This document shows, piece by piece, positions 28,155 to 37,035 of a stretch of DNA of 64,000 nucleotides. The stretch is from Noviluteimonas gilva (GTDB lineage: Bacteria > Pseudomonadota > Gammaproteobacteria > Xanthomonadales > Xanthomonadaceae). The stretch covers positions 310,001 to 374,000 of the forward strand of contig NZ_WOXT01000002.1 in NCBI RefSeq assembly GCF_009740395.1, written 5' to 3'. The notes under the pieces are model-generated. The model worked only from the letters and a program-made list of their open reading frames with translations. It searched no databases and was not told the DNA's origin. Made by a program: the position numbers and the translations under genes. Numbering within the stretch: the stretch's first letter is position 1; every line of letters begins with the position of its first letter.

Positions 28155-29134
28155 TCGCCGAGCGCGCGCAGGTCCTCGGGCAGGGGCTGGCCCGGGTAGC
28201 GCGCGCGGAAGGCGTGCAGGCTTTCGCGCGCCTGGTCGAGTTTTCCGTCGCGCACCAGTTCGCGGATGCGCAGCAGCCACGCGTCGCGCACGGCCGGATC
28301 GTTGGCGGTGGCGGGCGGAACGACTTCTTCGTCGGACTCGGCGAAGGCGGGTTCTTCGGCGCGCGCGGCCTTCGCGGCGGCGTCGGCTTCGTTCGCCTGG
28401 CGACGGCGTTCGAGGGAAGCATCGGCGGCGCGCTGGAATTGGTCTCGCGTGGGTGCTGCGGGTGCGGGTGCCGCGGCGGGCGCAGCCATCGGCGGCGCGG
28501 TGATCGTGCGCGCCTTGGGCAGCTTCGCGAGCTGTTCGGCGGAGAACACCGTCGTACTTTCGACCGAGGTCACGTCGATCGGATTGATGGCGCCCGGCGC
28601 GACCGGATGCACCGCCTCGTCCAGCACGATGGGCGCGGCTTCGAAGGGCTGCGGTTTCGGTTCGACCTTCGCGCGCGCGGCCGCACGCGACGTCGAACGC
28701 GGTTGCGTGACGACTGGTTCCGGCGGCGGCGCGGGCATGTTCAACGGGCGACGCGGCACCACGCGCGCCGACATCGACGGCGGCGGTGGCGGCTGATATT
28801 CGACCGCTTCCTCTTCCGGCGCCTGCGCGGCGACCGGCTCGGGCGGCGGCGCATCGGGCATCTCGCGCAGATTCCACGCGATGCCGCATGCGATGGCGAG
28901 CGACGCGGCGAAACCGACCGTCGTCACCCACGTCTGCGGCTTGCGCTTGCGCAGCGTGGTCACGCGCGCAGGCGCGACGTCCTCGACAGGCGCCGACGCC
29001 GCGGCGTGCGCCATCGCGAGGATGCGCGCGTCCAGCGACGGCGAGGGCTCGCCGCCCTGCGGACCGATCTTCGCAAGGCGCTGCGCGAGCGCGCGCTCTT
29101 CCGGGGTCAGTGCGTTGTCGTCGCGCGTGTTCAT
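28151..29134 (-). CDS. Membrane-anchored anti-sigma-like protein with a TonB-receptor-plug-like motif
   Basis: 327 residues. A short cytoplasmic part (1-65) precedes one transmembrane helix (70-88, TTVGFAASLAIACGIAW), a Pro-rich segment (95-170), and an Ala-rich segment. The C-terminal helical module (289-325) includes AWLLRIRELVRDGKLDQARE and a YPGQPLP end seen in many xanthomonad anti-sigma proteins. The gene starts in the stop of the ECF sigma gene, so it is probably its inhibitor. Residues 183-209 (INPIDVTSVESTTVFSAEQL and on) resemble the plug N-terminus of Oar-type TonB-dependent receptors. Anti-sigma role is inferred from context. Confidence 0.65.
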   Translation of the reverse strand: MNTRDDNALTPEERALAQRLAKIGPQGGEPSPSLDARILAMAHAAASAPVEDVAPARVTTLRKRKPQTWVTTVGFAASLAIACGIAWNLREMPDAPPPEPVAAQAPEEEAVEYQPPPPPSMSARVVPRRPLNMPAPPPEPVVTQPRSTSRAAARAKVEPKPQPFEAAPIVLDEAVHPVAPGAINPIDVTSVESTTVFSAEQLAKLPKARTITAPPMAAPAAAPAPAAPTRDQFQRAADASLERRRQANEADAAAKAARAEEPAFAESDEEVVPPATANDPAVRDAWLLRIRELVRDGKLDQARESLHAFRARYPGQPLPEDLRALGE

Positions 29135-29721
29135 GACGCTTCCGCTTCCCGATCCGTGCCCGGCTTCTCGCCGCCCAATCCGGCGCGCAACTTGTCCATC
29201 GCGTAACGCAATCGCGACTTCACCGTTTCGCGCCCGACGCCCGTGATCGTGCCGATCTCCTCCAGCGTGAGTTCCTGTTCGAGGCGCAACAGCACCACCT
29301 CGCGTTGTTCCGGCGGCAGCGCGTCGAGGGCGAGCTGCAGGCGCCGGCGTTGTTCGAATTCCGACAACTGCCGCTCCGGCGTGTCGGGATCGGGAATGCG
29401 GGCCGCGCGCTCGTCGGCATCCTCCGGCGCGGGCGGGCGGTACTTCGCGGCCCGCCAATGATCGCCCAACCGGTTGTGTGCGATGCGATACAGCCAGGTG
29501 CCGAAGGGCGCATCGGGCGTCCAGCCGGCGCGGGCGGCGATCACCTTCTGCCAGACGTCCTGGAAAAACTCGTCCGCCAGGGACGGATCGCGCAAGTGGC
29601 GGAGGAAATAGCGGTACAGGCGGGTGCGATGGCGGCCGTACAGCTGCTCGAACGCGGCGCCGTCGCCGGACACCCAATCGAGCATCAGCTGTTCGTCGCT
29701 GGCCTGCACCCCGTCGTCCAT
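29131..29721 (-). CDS. ECF-type RNA polymerase sigma factor
   Basis: 196 residues. Region 2 (YRYFLRHLRDPSLADEFFQD, then GTWLYRIAHNRLGDHW) and region 4 (LPPEQREVVLLRLEQELTLE, then VGRETVKSRLRYAMDKLR) are complete. It differs clearly from the RpoE at 8034. It heads a five-gene minus-strand run through its probable anti-sigma partner, the YigZ gene, the ABC exporter and the HD gene. All junctions overlap or are within four bases, so the sigma factor may control the exporter. Confidence 0.88.
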   Translation of the reverse strand: MDDGVQASDEQLMLDWVSGDGAAFEQLYGRHRTRLYRYFLRHLRDPSLADEFFQDVWQKVIAARAGWTPDAPFGTWLYRIAHNRLGDHWRAAKYRPPAPEDADERAARIPDPDTPERQLSEFEQRRRLQLALDALPPEQREVVLLRLEQELTLEEIGTITGVGRETVKSRLRYAMDKLRAGLGGEKPGTDREAEAS

Positions 29722-29898
29722 GGCGCGCAGCGTACGGGCTGGCGACGGGGCGGGGAAGCGGCCGTCGTGGGCGAGGGCGGCGGTCACGGTGAATGAAAAC
29801 GAGCGAGGCGGCCGTGCGGGGTTCCGGGAAGCGCCCCCATTTCCGTTCATCCGGTTCATGGAACCTCGCAACACCCGCGCCGCGACCGGCCGCGCGCC

Positions 29899-32826
29899 AT
29901 GGCACGAAGTCTGTATGCTCACGCCCATGTCTGGGGGGACGACATAAACGTGCGCAGCCCGGAGTTGGCTGGAGCGGCAGGGGCCGCGGCATCGTCCGCA
30001 GGGCCGGCGCTTGTGCGCGCGGTCCGCGACGTGTTGCCGGCCGATGGCCGCATCGTGATCTGCTGGCGGGACGCCGGCGGCGACGCCTATTCGGCGGACG
30101 ACGCGGTTCCGGCGGCCCTGGTGGCGCGTGCCCTGTCGATGCTGGGCACCAAGGGCCGCGCCCGCGACGCCGAGATCCTCGACCACTGGACCACCGAGCA
30201 GGGCACCGAGATCGTGCTCGCCGCGCAGAATTCGTCCGGGGTCGTGTCGCCGATGCGCGACGTCTGGCAGGCCATGGCCCGCCGCACCATCGCCGCGTCG
30301 CTGGAAGCCTGGCAAGCGCGCAACCGCATCGCGACGCTCGAAAAGAGCGAGCGCCTCCAGCAGGCCCTGTACGAGATCGCCGACCTGGCCGGGTCGAGCC
30401 TCGAGATGCACGAGATGCTCCGCCGCATCCACGCCGTCGTCGGCTCGCTGATGTACGCGGAGAACTGCTTCATCGTGTTGTACGACGAAGTGCGGCAGAC
30501 GCTGCGCTTCCTCTACTTCGCCGACCGGCACGATCCCTACATCGCCGATCCCTCGCACGAGATCCCGGTCGCCGAAGTCCCGACCAGCCTGACGATGGCG
30601 CTGCTGCGCCACGGCGAGCCGCTGCTCGGCCCGTCGGCGGCGCTGCGCGCGAAGCTGCAGATTCCCTCCGATCCCGTGCACGGCCCCGATTCGGAAGACT
30701 GGCTCGGCGTGCCGATGCGCCGCGAAGGCACCGTGTGCGGCGCGATCGTCGTGCAGTCCTACGAACATCGCGCCAGCTACAGCCACGAAGACCGCGCGCT
30801 CCTCAGCTACGTCGCGCAACACATCCTCACCGCGCTCGATCGCCGCCAGGCGCGCAGCGAACTCGAACGCCGCGTCGAAGAACGCACGCACGCCCTGCAG
30901 GAAGCCAACCGCGTGCTGCAGGCGGAGATCGTCGAGCGCCAGCGCGCCGAACGCCTGCAACGCGCGCTGTTCCGCATCGCCGAGTTGTCGATCACCTCCG
31001 AAAGCCTGGAGCGCTTCTACGCCGAAGTGCACGACGTCGTCGGCGAGCTGCTCTATGCGCGCAACTTCTACATCGCGCTGCTGGCCGGCGAGGGCGACGA
31101 ACTCGAATTCCCGTACTCCATCGACGAACGCGATCCCAATCGCCCGCGCCGCAAATTCGGCATGGGCATGACCGAATACGTCATCCGCACCGGCCGCGCC
31201 GTGCTCGCCGATCGCAACGCGATCGAAGCGCTCGATCGCGAAGGCAAGGTCAAGACGATGGGCACGCTTTCGCACAACTGGCTGGGCGTGCCGTTGTTCC
31301 GCGATGAATCGGTCGTCGGCGTGATCGCGGTGCAGAGTTATTCGCCGGCCGTGGCGTTCACGCCGCGCGACCAGGAGCTGCTGACGTTCGTCGCGCACCA
31401 CATCGGCGCGGGCCTGCAACGCAAGCAGGCGCAGGAAAACCTCAAGGCCGCGCATTCCGAACTCGAAGGCCGCGTGGAAGAACGCACGCGCGAACTCGCC
31501 GCGGCGAACGCCGAGCTGATGGCGCAGATCGGCGAGCGCATGCATGCCGAGCGCCGCCTCACGCATCAAGCGCAGCACGACACGCTGACCGGCCTGCCCA
31601 ATCGCGCGCAGTTGCTCGAACGCCTGAGCCACGCGATCCAGCGGGCCCGCAGCGGTGCCGACGAAGGGCGCACGTTCGCGGTGCTGTTCCTCGACCTGGA
31701 TCGCTTCAAGCTGGTCAACGATTCAGTCGGCCACGCGGTGGGCGATGAATTGCTGATCGAAGCGGGACGTCGCATCGTGGCCGCCGTGCGCGCGGGCGAT
31801 ACCGTCGCGCGCCTGGGTGGCGACGAATTCGCGATCCTCGTCGAACAGATCGACGGGCAGGACATGGCCGAAGAACTCGCCGGCCGCGTGCTCGGCGCGC
31901 TCGGTGCGCCGGTGTGGATCGCAGGGCGCGAACTGTTTCCGACCGCTTCGATCGGTATCGCGCTGTGGATCCCGCGCTATCGCAGCGGCGAAGACATGCT
32001 GCGCGACGCCGACGCCGCGATGTATCGCGCCAAGGGCGCCGGCCGCGATCGCAGCGCGGTCTTCGACGAAGCGATGCGCGACGAAGCCACGCGCATCCTC
32101 GACCTGGAAGCCGACCTGCGCCGCGCGATCAACGCCGACGCGTTCGAACCGCATTACCAACCGATCGTGCGCATCACCGACGGCACCGTGCTCGGCCACG
32201 AAGCGCTGCTGCGTTGGCGCCACGAGAAGCGCGGCGTGCTCTCACCGGCCGAATTCATCGGCGTGGGCGAAGACAGCGGGCTGATCGAACAGGTCGACTG
32301 GTTGTTGTACGCGCGCGTGATCCAGGACATGGCCAGCTGGAACAACAGCGGCTACGTGTCCGTGAATGTTTCGCCGCGCCATTTCCGTTCGCCGGATTTC
32401 GCCGAACGCCTGCTCGGGTTGCTGGAAGGATCGAACGTCGATCCGGCGCGCCTGCGCATCGAAATCACCGAGGTCGCGCTGTTCGACGACGCACCGCGCG
32501 CACTTCGCACGTTGAGCGACCTGCGCCGCCACGGCGTGCTCGCCTTGCTCGACGACTTCGGCACCGGCTTCTCGGCGCTGTCGTACCTGCACCACTTCCC
32601 GATCGAATGCCTGAAGATCGATCGCAGCTTCATCGCCGGCCTGTCGACCGCGCAGCCGGAAAGCTTCGCGGTGATCCGCGCGATCCTCGCGCTGGCGGGC
32701 ACGCTCAACATCGACACGATCGCCGAAGGCATCGAAACCGAAGCGCAGCGCGATGCGTTGATCGGGCTGGGGTGCGAAAGCGGGCAGGGCTACTTGTTCG
32801 CGAGGCCCGCGGCGCGTTCGAGCTGA
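29899..32826 (+). CDS. GAF-GAF-GGDEF-EAL c-di-GMP turnover protein
   Basis: Up to 975 residues, with no membrane helix. Two GAF sensor domains (about 130-330 and 360-515) each end in a coiled coil with a repeated LERRVEERTHAL / LEGRVEERTREL segment. The GGDEF domain has an intact GGDEF at about 640 with an inhibitory-site RAGD five residues before it. The EAL domain (from about 745) keeps EALLRW, VNVSPRHF, EITEVALF, LLDDFGTG, LKIDRSF, EGIETEAQ and the final GQGYLFARP. Both catalytic sites look functional. A GTG at 29950 preceded by GGGGGG is a reasonable alternative start. Its stop touches the ALDH stop. Confidence 0.9.
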   Translation: MARSLYAHAHVWGDDINVRSPELAGAAGAAASSAGPALVRAVRDVLPADGRIVICWRDAGGDAYSADDAVPAALVARALSMLGTKGRARDAEILDHWTTEQGTEIVLAAQNSSGVVSPMRDVWQAMARRTIAASLEAWQARNRIATLEKSERLQQALYEIADLAGSSLEMHEMLRRIHAVVGSLMYAENCFIVLYDEVRQTLRFLYFADRHDPYIADPSHEIPVAEVPTSLTMALLRHGEPLLGPSAALRAKLQIPSDPVHGPDSEDWLGVPMRREGTVCGAIVVQSYEHRASYSHEDRALLSYVAQHILTALDRRQARSELERRVEERTHALQEANRVLQAEIVERQRAERLQRALFRIAELSITSESLERFYAEVHDVVGELLYARNFYIALLAGEGDELEFPYSIDERDPNRPRRKFGMGMTEYVIRTGRAVLADRNAIEALDREGKVKTMGTLSHNWLGVPLFRDESVVGVIAVQSYSPAVAFTPRDQELLTFVAHHIGAGLQRKQAQENLKAAHSELEGRVEERTRELAAANAELMAQIGERMHAERRLTHQAQHDTLTGLPNRAQLLERLSHAIQRARSGADEGRTFAVLFLDLDRFKLVNDSVGHAVGDELLIEAGRRIVAAVRAGDTVARLGGDEFAILVEQIDGQDMAEELAGRVLGALGAPVWIAGRELFPTASIGIALWIPRYRSGEDMLRDADAAMYRAKGAGRDRSAVFDEAMRDEATRILDLEADLRRAINADAFEPHYQPIVRITDGTVLGHEALLRWRHEKRGVLSPAEFIGVGEDSGLIEQVDWLLYARVIQDMASWNNSGYVSVNVSPRHFRSPDFAERLLGLLEGSNVDPARLRIEITEVALFDDAPRALRTLSDLRRHGVLALLDDFGTGFSALSYLHHFPIECLKIDRSFIAGLSTAQPESFAVIRAILALAGTLNIDTIAEGIETEAQRDALIGLGCESGQGYLFARPAARSS

Positions 32827-34269
32827 TCAGACGTCCCGCACGACCAGCAAGCGTTCTTCCGTCATGTCCCTGATCGCACTCCGTACGCCTTCGCGGCCGA
32901 GACCGGAGTGCTTCACGCCGCCGTAGGGCATGTTGTCCACGCGGAAGCTCGGGACATCGCCGACGATCACACCGCCCGTTTCGATGCGATCCCACGCGCG
33001 CATCGCATGCGCGATCGAGCCGGTGAACACGCCGGCCTGTAGGCCGAAGTCACTCTCGTTGACCAGGTCGATGGCGTCGTCGAAATCGTCGAACGGTTCG
33101 ATCAACGCGACCGGGCCGAAGGCTTCCTGGCGATACAGGTCGCTGTCGTGGGGCACTTTTTCCAGCAATGCGGCAGGGAGTTGGTTGCCTTTGCGCTTGC
33201 CACGCACGAGTGCCTTCGCACCACCGGCGATCGCCGCATCCATCCAGGCGTCCACGCGCTTGGCTGCAGCCTCGTCGACCATCGGGCCGATGAAGACTTT
33301 CTCGTCCTTCGGATCGCCCATGCGGAGTTTGGCGACGGCGTCCGCGAACGCTTTCCTGAATTTCGCGTGCTGCGCGCGATGCACGAAGATGCGCTGCACG
33401 CTGATGCAGCTCTGGCCGGATTGGTAGTACGCGCCGAAGATCATGCGTTCGACGACGGCGTCGAGCGATTGGCCGGGGTCTTCGTCGACGATGCACGCCG
33501 CGTTGCCGCCCAATTCCAGCGTCACTTTCTTGCGGCCGGCGCGCGCCTTGAGATCCCAGCCGACGAGGCCGCCGGTGAAGCTCAAGAGCGCGATGCGCTC
33601 GTCTTCCACCAACAGCGACGCATCTTCGTTCGAGCACGGCAGGATGGAGAACGCGCCGCGCGGCAAGTCGGTTTCGGCGAGCACTTCACCGATGATCAGC
33701 GCGCCGACGGGCGTCTTCGCCGCGGGCTTCAACACGAAGGGACAACCCGCGGCCAACGCCGGCGCCACTTTGTGCGCGACCAGGTTGAGCGGGAAGTTGA
33801 ACGGCGTGATGAACGCGCACGCACCGATCGGCACGCGCTTGACCATGCCGCGATAACCGCGCGTGCGTGGCGAGATTTGCAGTTCGAGCACTTCGCCGTC
33901 GATGCGCGTCGCTTCACCCGCCGCGATGCGGAAGGTATCGATCAAGCGCGTGACTTCTCCGCGCGCATCGCGGATCGGCTTGCCGGCTTCGATGCACAGC
34001 GCGAGCGCGAGTTCTTCCTGGCGTTCGGTGAACCGGCGCACGCAATGTTCCAGGACGTCGCGGCGTTTGTCCGGCGGGAACTCGGCGACCGCGCGGCGCG
34101 CCTTGTGCGCGGCGACGATCGCCTTGCGCACGAGCGCGGCATCGGCGAATCCCACGCGCGTGGCGCGCTTGCCGGTGAACTTGTCGAGCACGTCGAGTTC
34201 CGACGCGCCCGGGATCGGCGCATTGGCGAGATAGCAGGGGTAGCTCTTCGACAATCCGTGCTTCGCCAT
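32827..34269 (-). CDS. Aldehyde dehydrogenase family protein
   Basis: 480-residue NAD(P)-dependent dehydrogenase. The proton-accepting Glu in VTLELGGNAACI, catalytic Cys in YQSGQSCISVQR, the FITPFNFPLNLVAHK substrate loop and a C-terminal GLGREGVRSAI are intact. Closest in style to the lactaldehyde / phosphonoacetaldehyde / non-phosphorylating glyceraldehyde-3-phosphate group; the substrate cannot be settled from sequence. Followed by a short gap from xseA on the same strand. Confidence 0.88.
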   Translation of the reverse strand: MAKHGLSKSYPCYLANAPIPGASELDVLDKFTGKRATRVGFADAALVRKAIVAAHKARRAVAEFPPDKRRDVLEHCVRRFTERQEELALALCIEAGKPIRDARGEVTRLIDTFRIAAGEATRIDGEVLELQISPRTRGYRGMVKRVPIGACAFITPFNFPLNLVAHKVAPALAAGCPFVLKPAAKTPVGALIIGEVLAETDLPRGAFSILPCSNEDASLLVEDERIALLSFTGGLVGWDLKARAGRKKVTLELGGNAACIVDEDPGQSLDAVVERMIFGAYYQSGQSCISVQRIFVHRAQHAKFRKAFADAVAKLRMGDPKDEKVFIGPMVDEAAAKRVDAWMDAAIAGGAKALVRGKRKGNQLPAALLEKVPHDSDLYRQEAFGPVALIEPFDDFDDAIDLVNESDFGLQAGVFTGSIAHAMRAWDRIETGGVIVGDVPSFRVDNMPYGGVKHSGLGREGVRSAIRDMTEERLLVVRDV

Positions 34270-34288
34270 GTGCGTCTCCTTCGTGCCT

Positions 34289-35632
34289 TCAGTCTTCCGG
34301 ATCGATCACCCGCAACGGCAAGGTCCCGTCGCCCAGGCGGGCGCGCACGCGCTGCCCGGCCTGCACATCCTGCACGCTGCGGATGACGTGGCCGTCGTCG
34401 CGCTGGAGGATCGCGTAACCGCGCGCCACGGTGGCCAGCGGACTCACGGCTTCCAGCGAACGCGCCAGCCCGCGCAGGTGCACCTGGTCGTGGCGCAGGC
34501 GGCGCGTCATCGCGGCAAGCGGGCGTGGGCGCAAGGCTTCCAGGCGTTGGTGGAGCAGGGTGATGCGGCGTTTGGGCGCCATCGTGCGCAACACCGCGTC
34601 GGCGTGGCGCATGCGCGAATGCCAACGTTCCAGCTGCTTGCGGAATGCATGGTCGAGGCGCCGCTGCGCTTCGGCCTGGCGACGCAGCAACAAATCCAGG
34701 CGCGCGCGCGGCCGCAGCGCATGCAATTTCAGGGCGGCGCGGTCGGCGCGCTGCGCGTCGCGACGCAGGTGATGCGCCATCAGGCGCGTCGCGCGGCGTT
34801 GCAAACCCTGCAGGCGCAGCGCGAGATCGTGGCGATTGGGCGCCAGCAATTCGGCGGCGACCGACGGCGTCGGCGCGCGCACGTCGGCGACGAAATCGCT
34901 GAGGCTGAAGTCGGTCTCGTGCCCGATCGCGGAGACCACCGGCACGGGGGATTGCGCGATGGCGCGCACGAGGCGTTCGTCGTTGAAGGCCCACAGGTCT
35001 TCGAGCGAGCCGCCGCCGCGCGCGAGCAGGATCGCGTCGTAGCGTTCCGTCCGATACGCGCGCTGCAGCATCGCGACGATCTGCGCCGGCGCCGCCTCCC
35101 CCTGCACGGGGACGGGCAGCACGTCGACGTGCATCAGGGGAAAGCGCCGCGCGAGCACGCTGAGCACGTCGCGCACCGCGGCGCCCGACGGCGAGGTCAC
35201 CACCGCGAGCCGCCGCACGAACGCCGGCAGGGGTCGCTTGCGCTCGGTCTCGAACAGGCCCTCGGCGGTCAGCTTCTGTTTCAGTTCTTCGAACGCGCGC
35301 CGCAACGCGCCTTCGCCGGCTTCCTCCAGCGAATCCAGGATCAGCTGGTAGTCGCCGCGCGCCTCGTACAGCGTCAGGCGGCCGCGCGCGAGCACGTGCA
35401 GGCCTTCGCGCGGGACGAAGTTCAGCCACTGGCTCTTGGGCTTGAACAGCGCGCAGCGCACCTGGGCGCGGGCGTCCTTCAGCGTGAAATACAGGTGCCC
35501 CGACCCGGGCCGCGAGAGGTTGCCCAACTCGCCCTCGACCAGGACCGACGGGAAGCTGCCTTCCAGCAGGTCGCGCGCCAGCGTGTTGAGCTGGCTGGGC
35601 GAGAGGATGCGGCGGGCGTCGTCGCGGGACAT
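34289..35632 (-). CDS. xseA: Exodeoxyribonuclease VII large subunit
   Basis: 447 residues. An N-terminal OB fold ([23 protein letters not shown] split around its DNA-binding face) is followed by the catalytic domain ([20 protein letters not shown], then [20 protein letters not shown] and [20 protein letters not shown]), an Arg-rich coiled coil and a C-terminal strand region. With XseB it degrades single-stranded DNA. The start codon is placed before the RILSPSQLN motif; the frame stays open upstream into ispG but has no family match. xseB is not in the window. Confidence 0.93.
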   Translation of the reverse strand: MSRDDARRILSPSQLNTLARDLLEGSFPSVLVEGELGNLSRPGSGHLYFTLKDARAQVRCALFKPKSQWLNFVPREGLHVLARGRLTLYEARGDYQLILDSLEEAGEGALRRAFEELKQKLTAEGLFETERKRPLPAFVRRLAVVTSPSGAAVRDVLSVLARRFPLMHVDVLPVPVQGEAAPAQIVAMLQRAYRTERYDAILLARGGGSLEDLWAFNDERLVRAIAQSPVPVVSAIGHETDFSLSDFVADVRAPTPSVAAELLAPNRHDLALRLQGLQRRATRLMAHHLRRDAQRADRAALKLHALRPRARLDLLLRRQAEAQRRLDHAFRKQLERWHSRMRHADAVLRTMAPKRRITLLHQRLEALRPRPLAAMTRRLRHDQVHLRGLARSLEAVSPLATVARGYAILQRDDGHVIRSVQDVQAGQRVRARLGDGTLPLRVIDPED

Positions 35633-35702
35633 AGGGCGGCGGAGGACGGCGGGACACGGTAGCGCAGGCGGGCCCGCGTGTCTGCCACGGTAGAATGCGC
35701 GC

Positions 35703-36983
35703 ATGTCGATCGATACCCGCACGCCCGCCGCCAACGACCATCTGCCGTGCCACGCCACGCGCTTCGGCCCCGCGCCACGCCGGCAGACGCGGCAGGTCCA
35801 CGTGGGCGGCGTCGCGGTCGGCGGCAACGCGCCGGTCGTCGTGCAGTCGATGACCAACACCGACACCGCGGATGTGGCGTCGACCACGAAGCAGGTCGCC
35901 GAACTCTGGCGTGCCGGTTCCGAACTCGTCCGCGTCACCGTCAACACGCCCGAAGCGGCGGCCGCCGTGCCGCGCATCGTCGAGAAGCTCGAGATGATGG
36001 GCGTGCACGTGCCGATCATCGGCGACTTCCACTACAACGGGCACCAGTTGCTCGCCGGTGAGCCGGCCTGCGCGCGCGCGCTCGCCAAGTACCGCATCAA
36101 TCCGGGCAACGTCGGCTTCGGCAAGAAGAAGGACGTGCAGTTCGCGCAGTTGATCGAGTTCGCGATCGCCAACGGCAAGCCCGTGCGCATCGGCGCGAAC
36201 TGGGGCTCGCTCGACCAGGCGCTCGCCACGCAGTTGATGGACGAAAACCACCTGCGCGCCGAACCGTGGGATGCCGGGCGCGTGTTGCGCGAAGCATTGA
36301 TTCGCTCCGCGCTCGATTCGGCGCATCGTGCGGTCGAACTCGGCCTGCCCGCCGATCGCATCGTGCTCAGCGCGAAGGTCAGCGGCGTGCAGGAATTGAT
36401 CGCGGTGTATCGCGAACTCGCCACGCGCGGGGATTTCGCGTTGCACCTGGGGCTCACCGAAGCCGGCATCGGCAGCAAGGGCATCATCGCGAGCAGCGCG
36501 GCGCTCGCGGTCCTGATGCAGGAAGGCATCGGCGACACGATCCGCATCTCGCTCACGCCCGAGCCCGGTGCGTCGCGTACGCAGGAAGTGATCGTCGCGC
36601 AGGAATTGCTGCAGACGCTCGGCCTGCGCGCGTTCACGCCGATGGTCACCGCGTGCCCCGGTTGCGGGCGCACGACGTCGGAGTTCTTCCAGGAGCTGGC
36701 GAAGACCGTGCAGGAACACGTACGCGACAAGATGCCGACGTGGAAGGTCAGCCACCCCGGTGCGGAGAACCTGACGCTCGCCGTGATGGGTTGCGTGGTG
36801 AACGGGCCGGGCGAATCGCGCCACGCCAACATCGGCATCTCGCTGCCGGGCACCGGCGAGGCGCCGTCCGCGCCGGTGTTCATCGATGGCGAGAAGGCCA
36901 GGACGCTGCGCGGGGACAACATCGCGCAGGAGTTCGTCGCGATGATCGACGACTACGTCGAGCGCAAGTTCGGCGCCAAGTAG
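35703..36983 (+). CDS. ispG: 4-hydroxy-3-methylbut-2-en-1-yl diphosphate synthase
   Basis: 426-residue [4Fe-4S] enzyme of the non-mevalonate isoprenoid pathway that reduces MEcPP to HMBPP. The TIM-barrel part starts with [20 protein letters not shown]. The cluster ligands lie in TACPGCGR and GCVVNGPGE, near the end. Divergent from xseA with a 70-base spacer. It ends just before repeat A copy 3. Confidence 0.95.
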   Translation: MSIDTRTPAANDHLPCHATRFGPAPRRQTRQVHVGGVAVGGNAPVVVQSMTNTDTADVASTTKQVAELWRAGSELVRVTVNTPEAAAAVPRIVEKLEMMGVHVPIIGDFHYNGHQLLAGEPACARALAKYRINPGNVGFGKKKDVQFAQLIEFAIANGKPVRIGANWGSLDQALATQLMDENHLRAEPWDAGRVLREALIRSALDSAHRAVELGLPADRIVLSAKVSGVQELIAVYRELATRGDFALHLGLTEAGIGSKGIIASSAALAVLMQEGIGDTIRISLTPEPGASRTQEVIVAQELLQTLGLRAFTPMVTACPGCGRTTSEFFQELAKTVQEHVRDKMPTWKVSHPGAENLTLAVMGCVVNGPGESRHANIGISLPGTGEAPSAPVFIDGEKARTLRGDNIAQEFVAMIDDYVERKFGAK

Positions 36984-36986
36984 TCC

Positions 36987-37035
36987 ACCCCCCTCCCAAG
37001 GGGGGTCAATCGCGCAAAGCGCGATTGGGGGGGAT
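36987..37035. repeat. Palindromic repeat family A, copy 3
   Basis: CCCCCCTCCCAAGGGGGG hairpin followed by CAATCGCGC-AAA-GCGCGATTG. It lies between convergent ispG and phr and overlaps the 3' end of phr. The second stem uses AATCGCGC, like copy 4, rather than GAGCGCGC of copies 1 and 2. Confidence 0.8.

Noticed and set aside
29722-29949. A c-di-GMP riboswitch before the GGDEF-EAL gene
   Set aside because: No recognisable GEMM-type core or paired tetraloop elements were found by eye in the 5' region.
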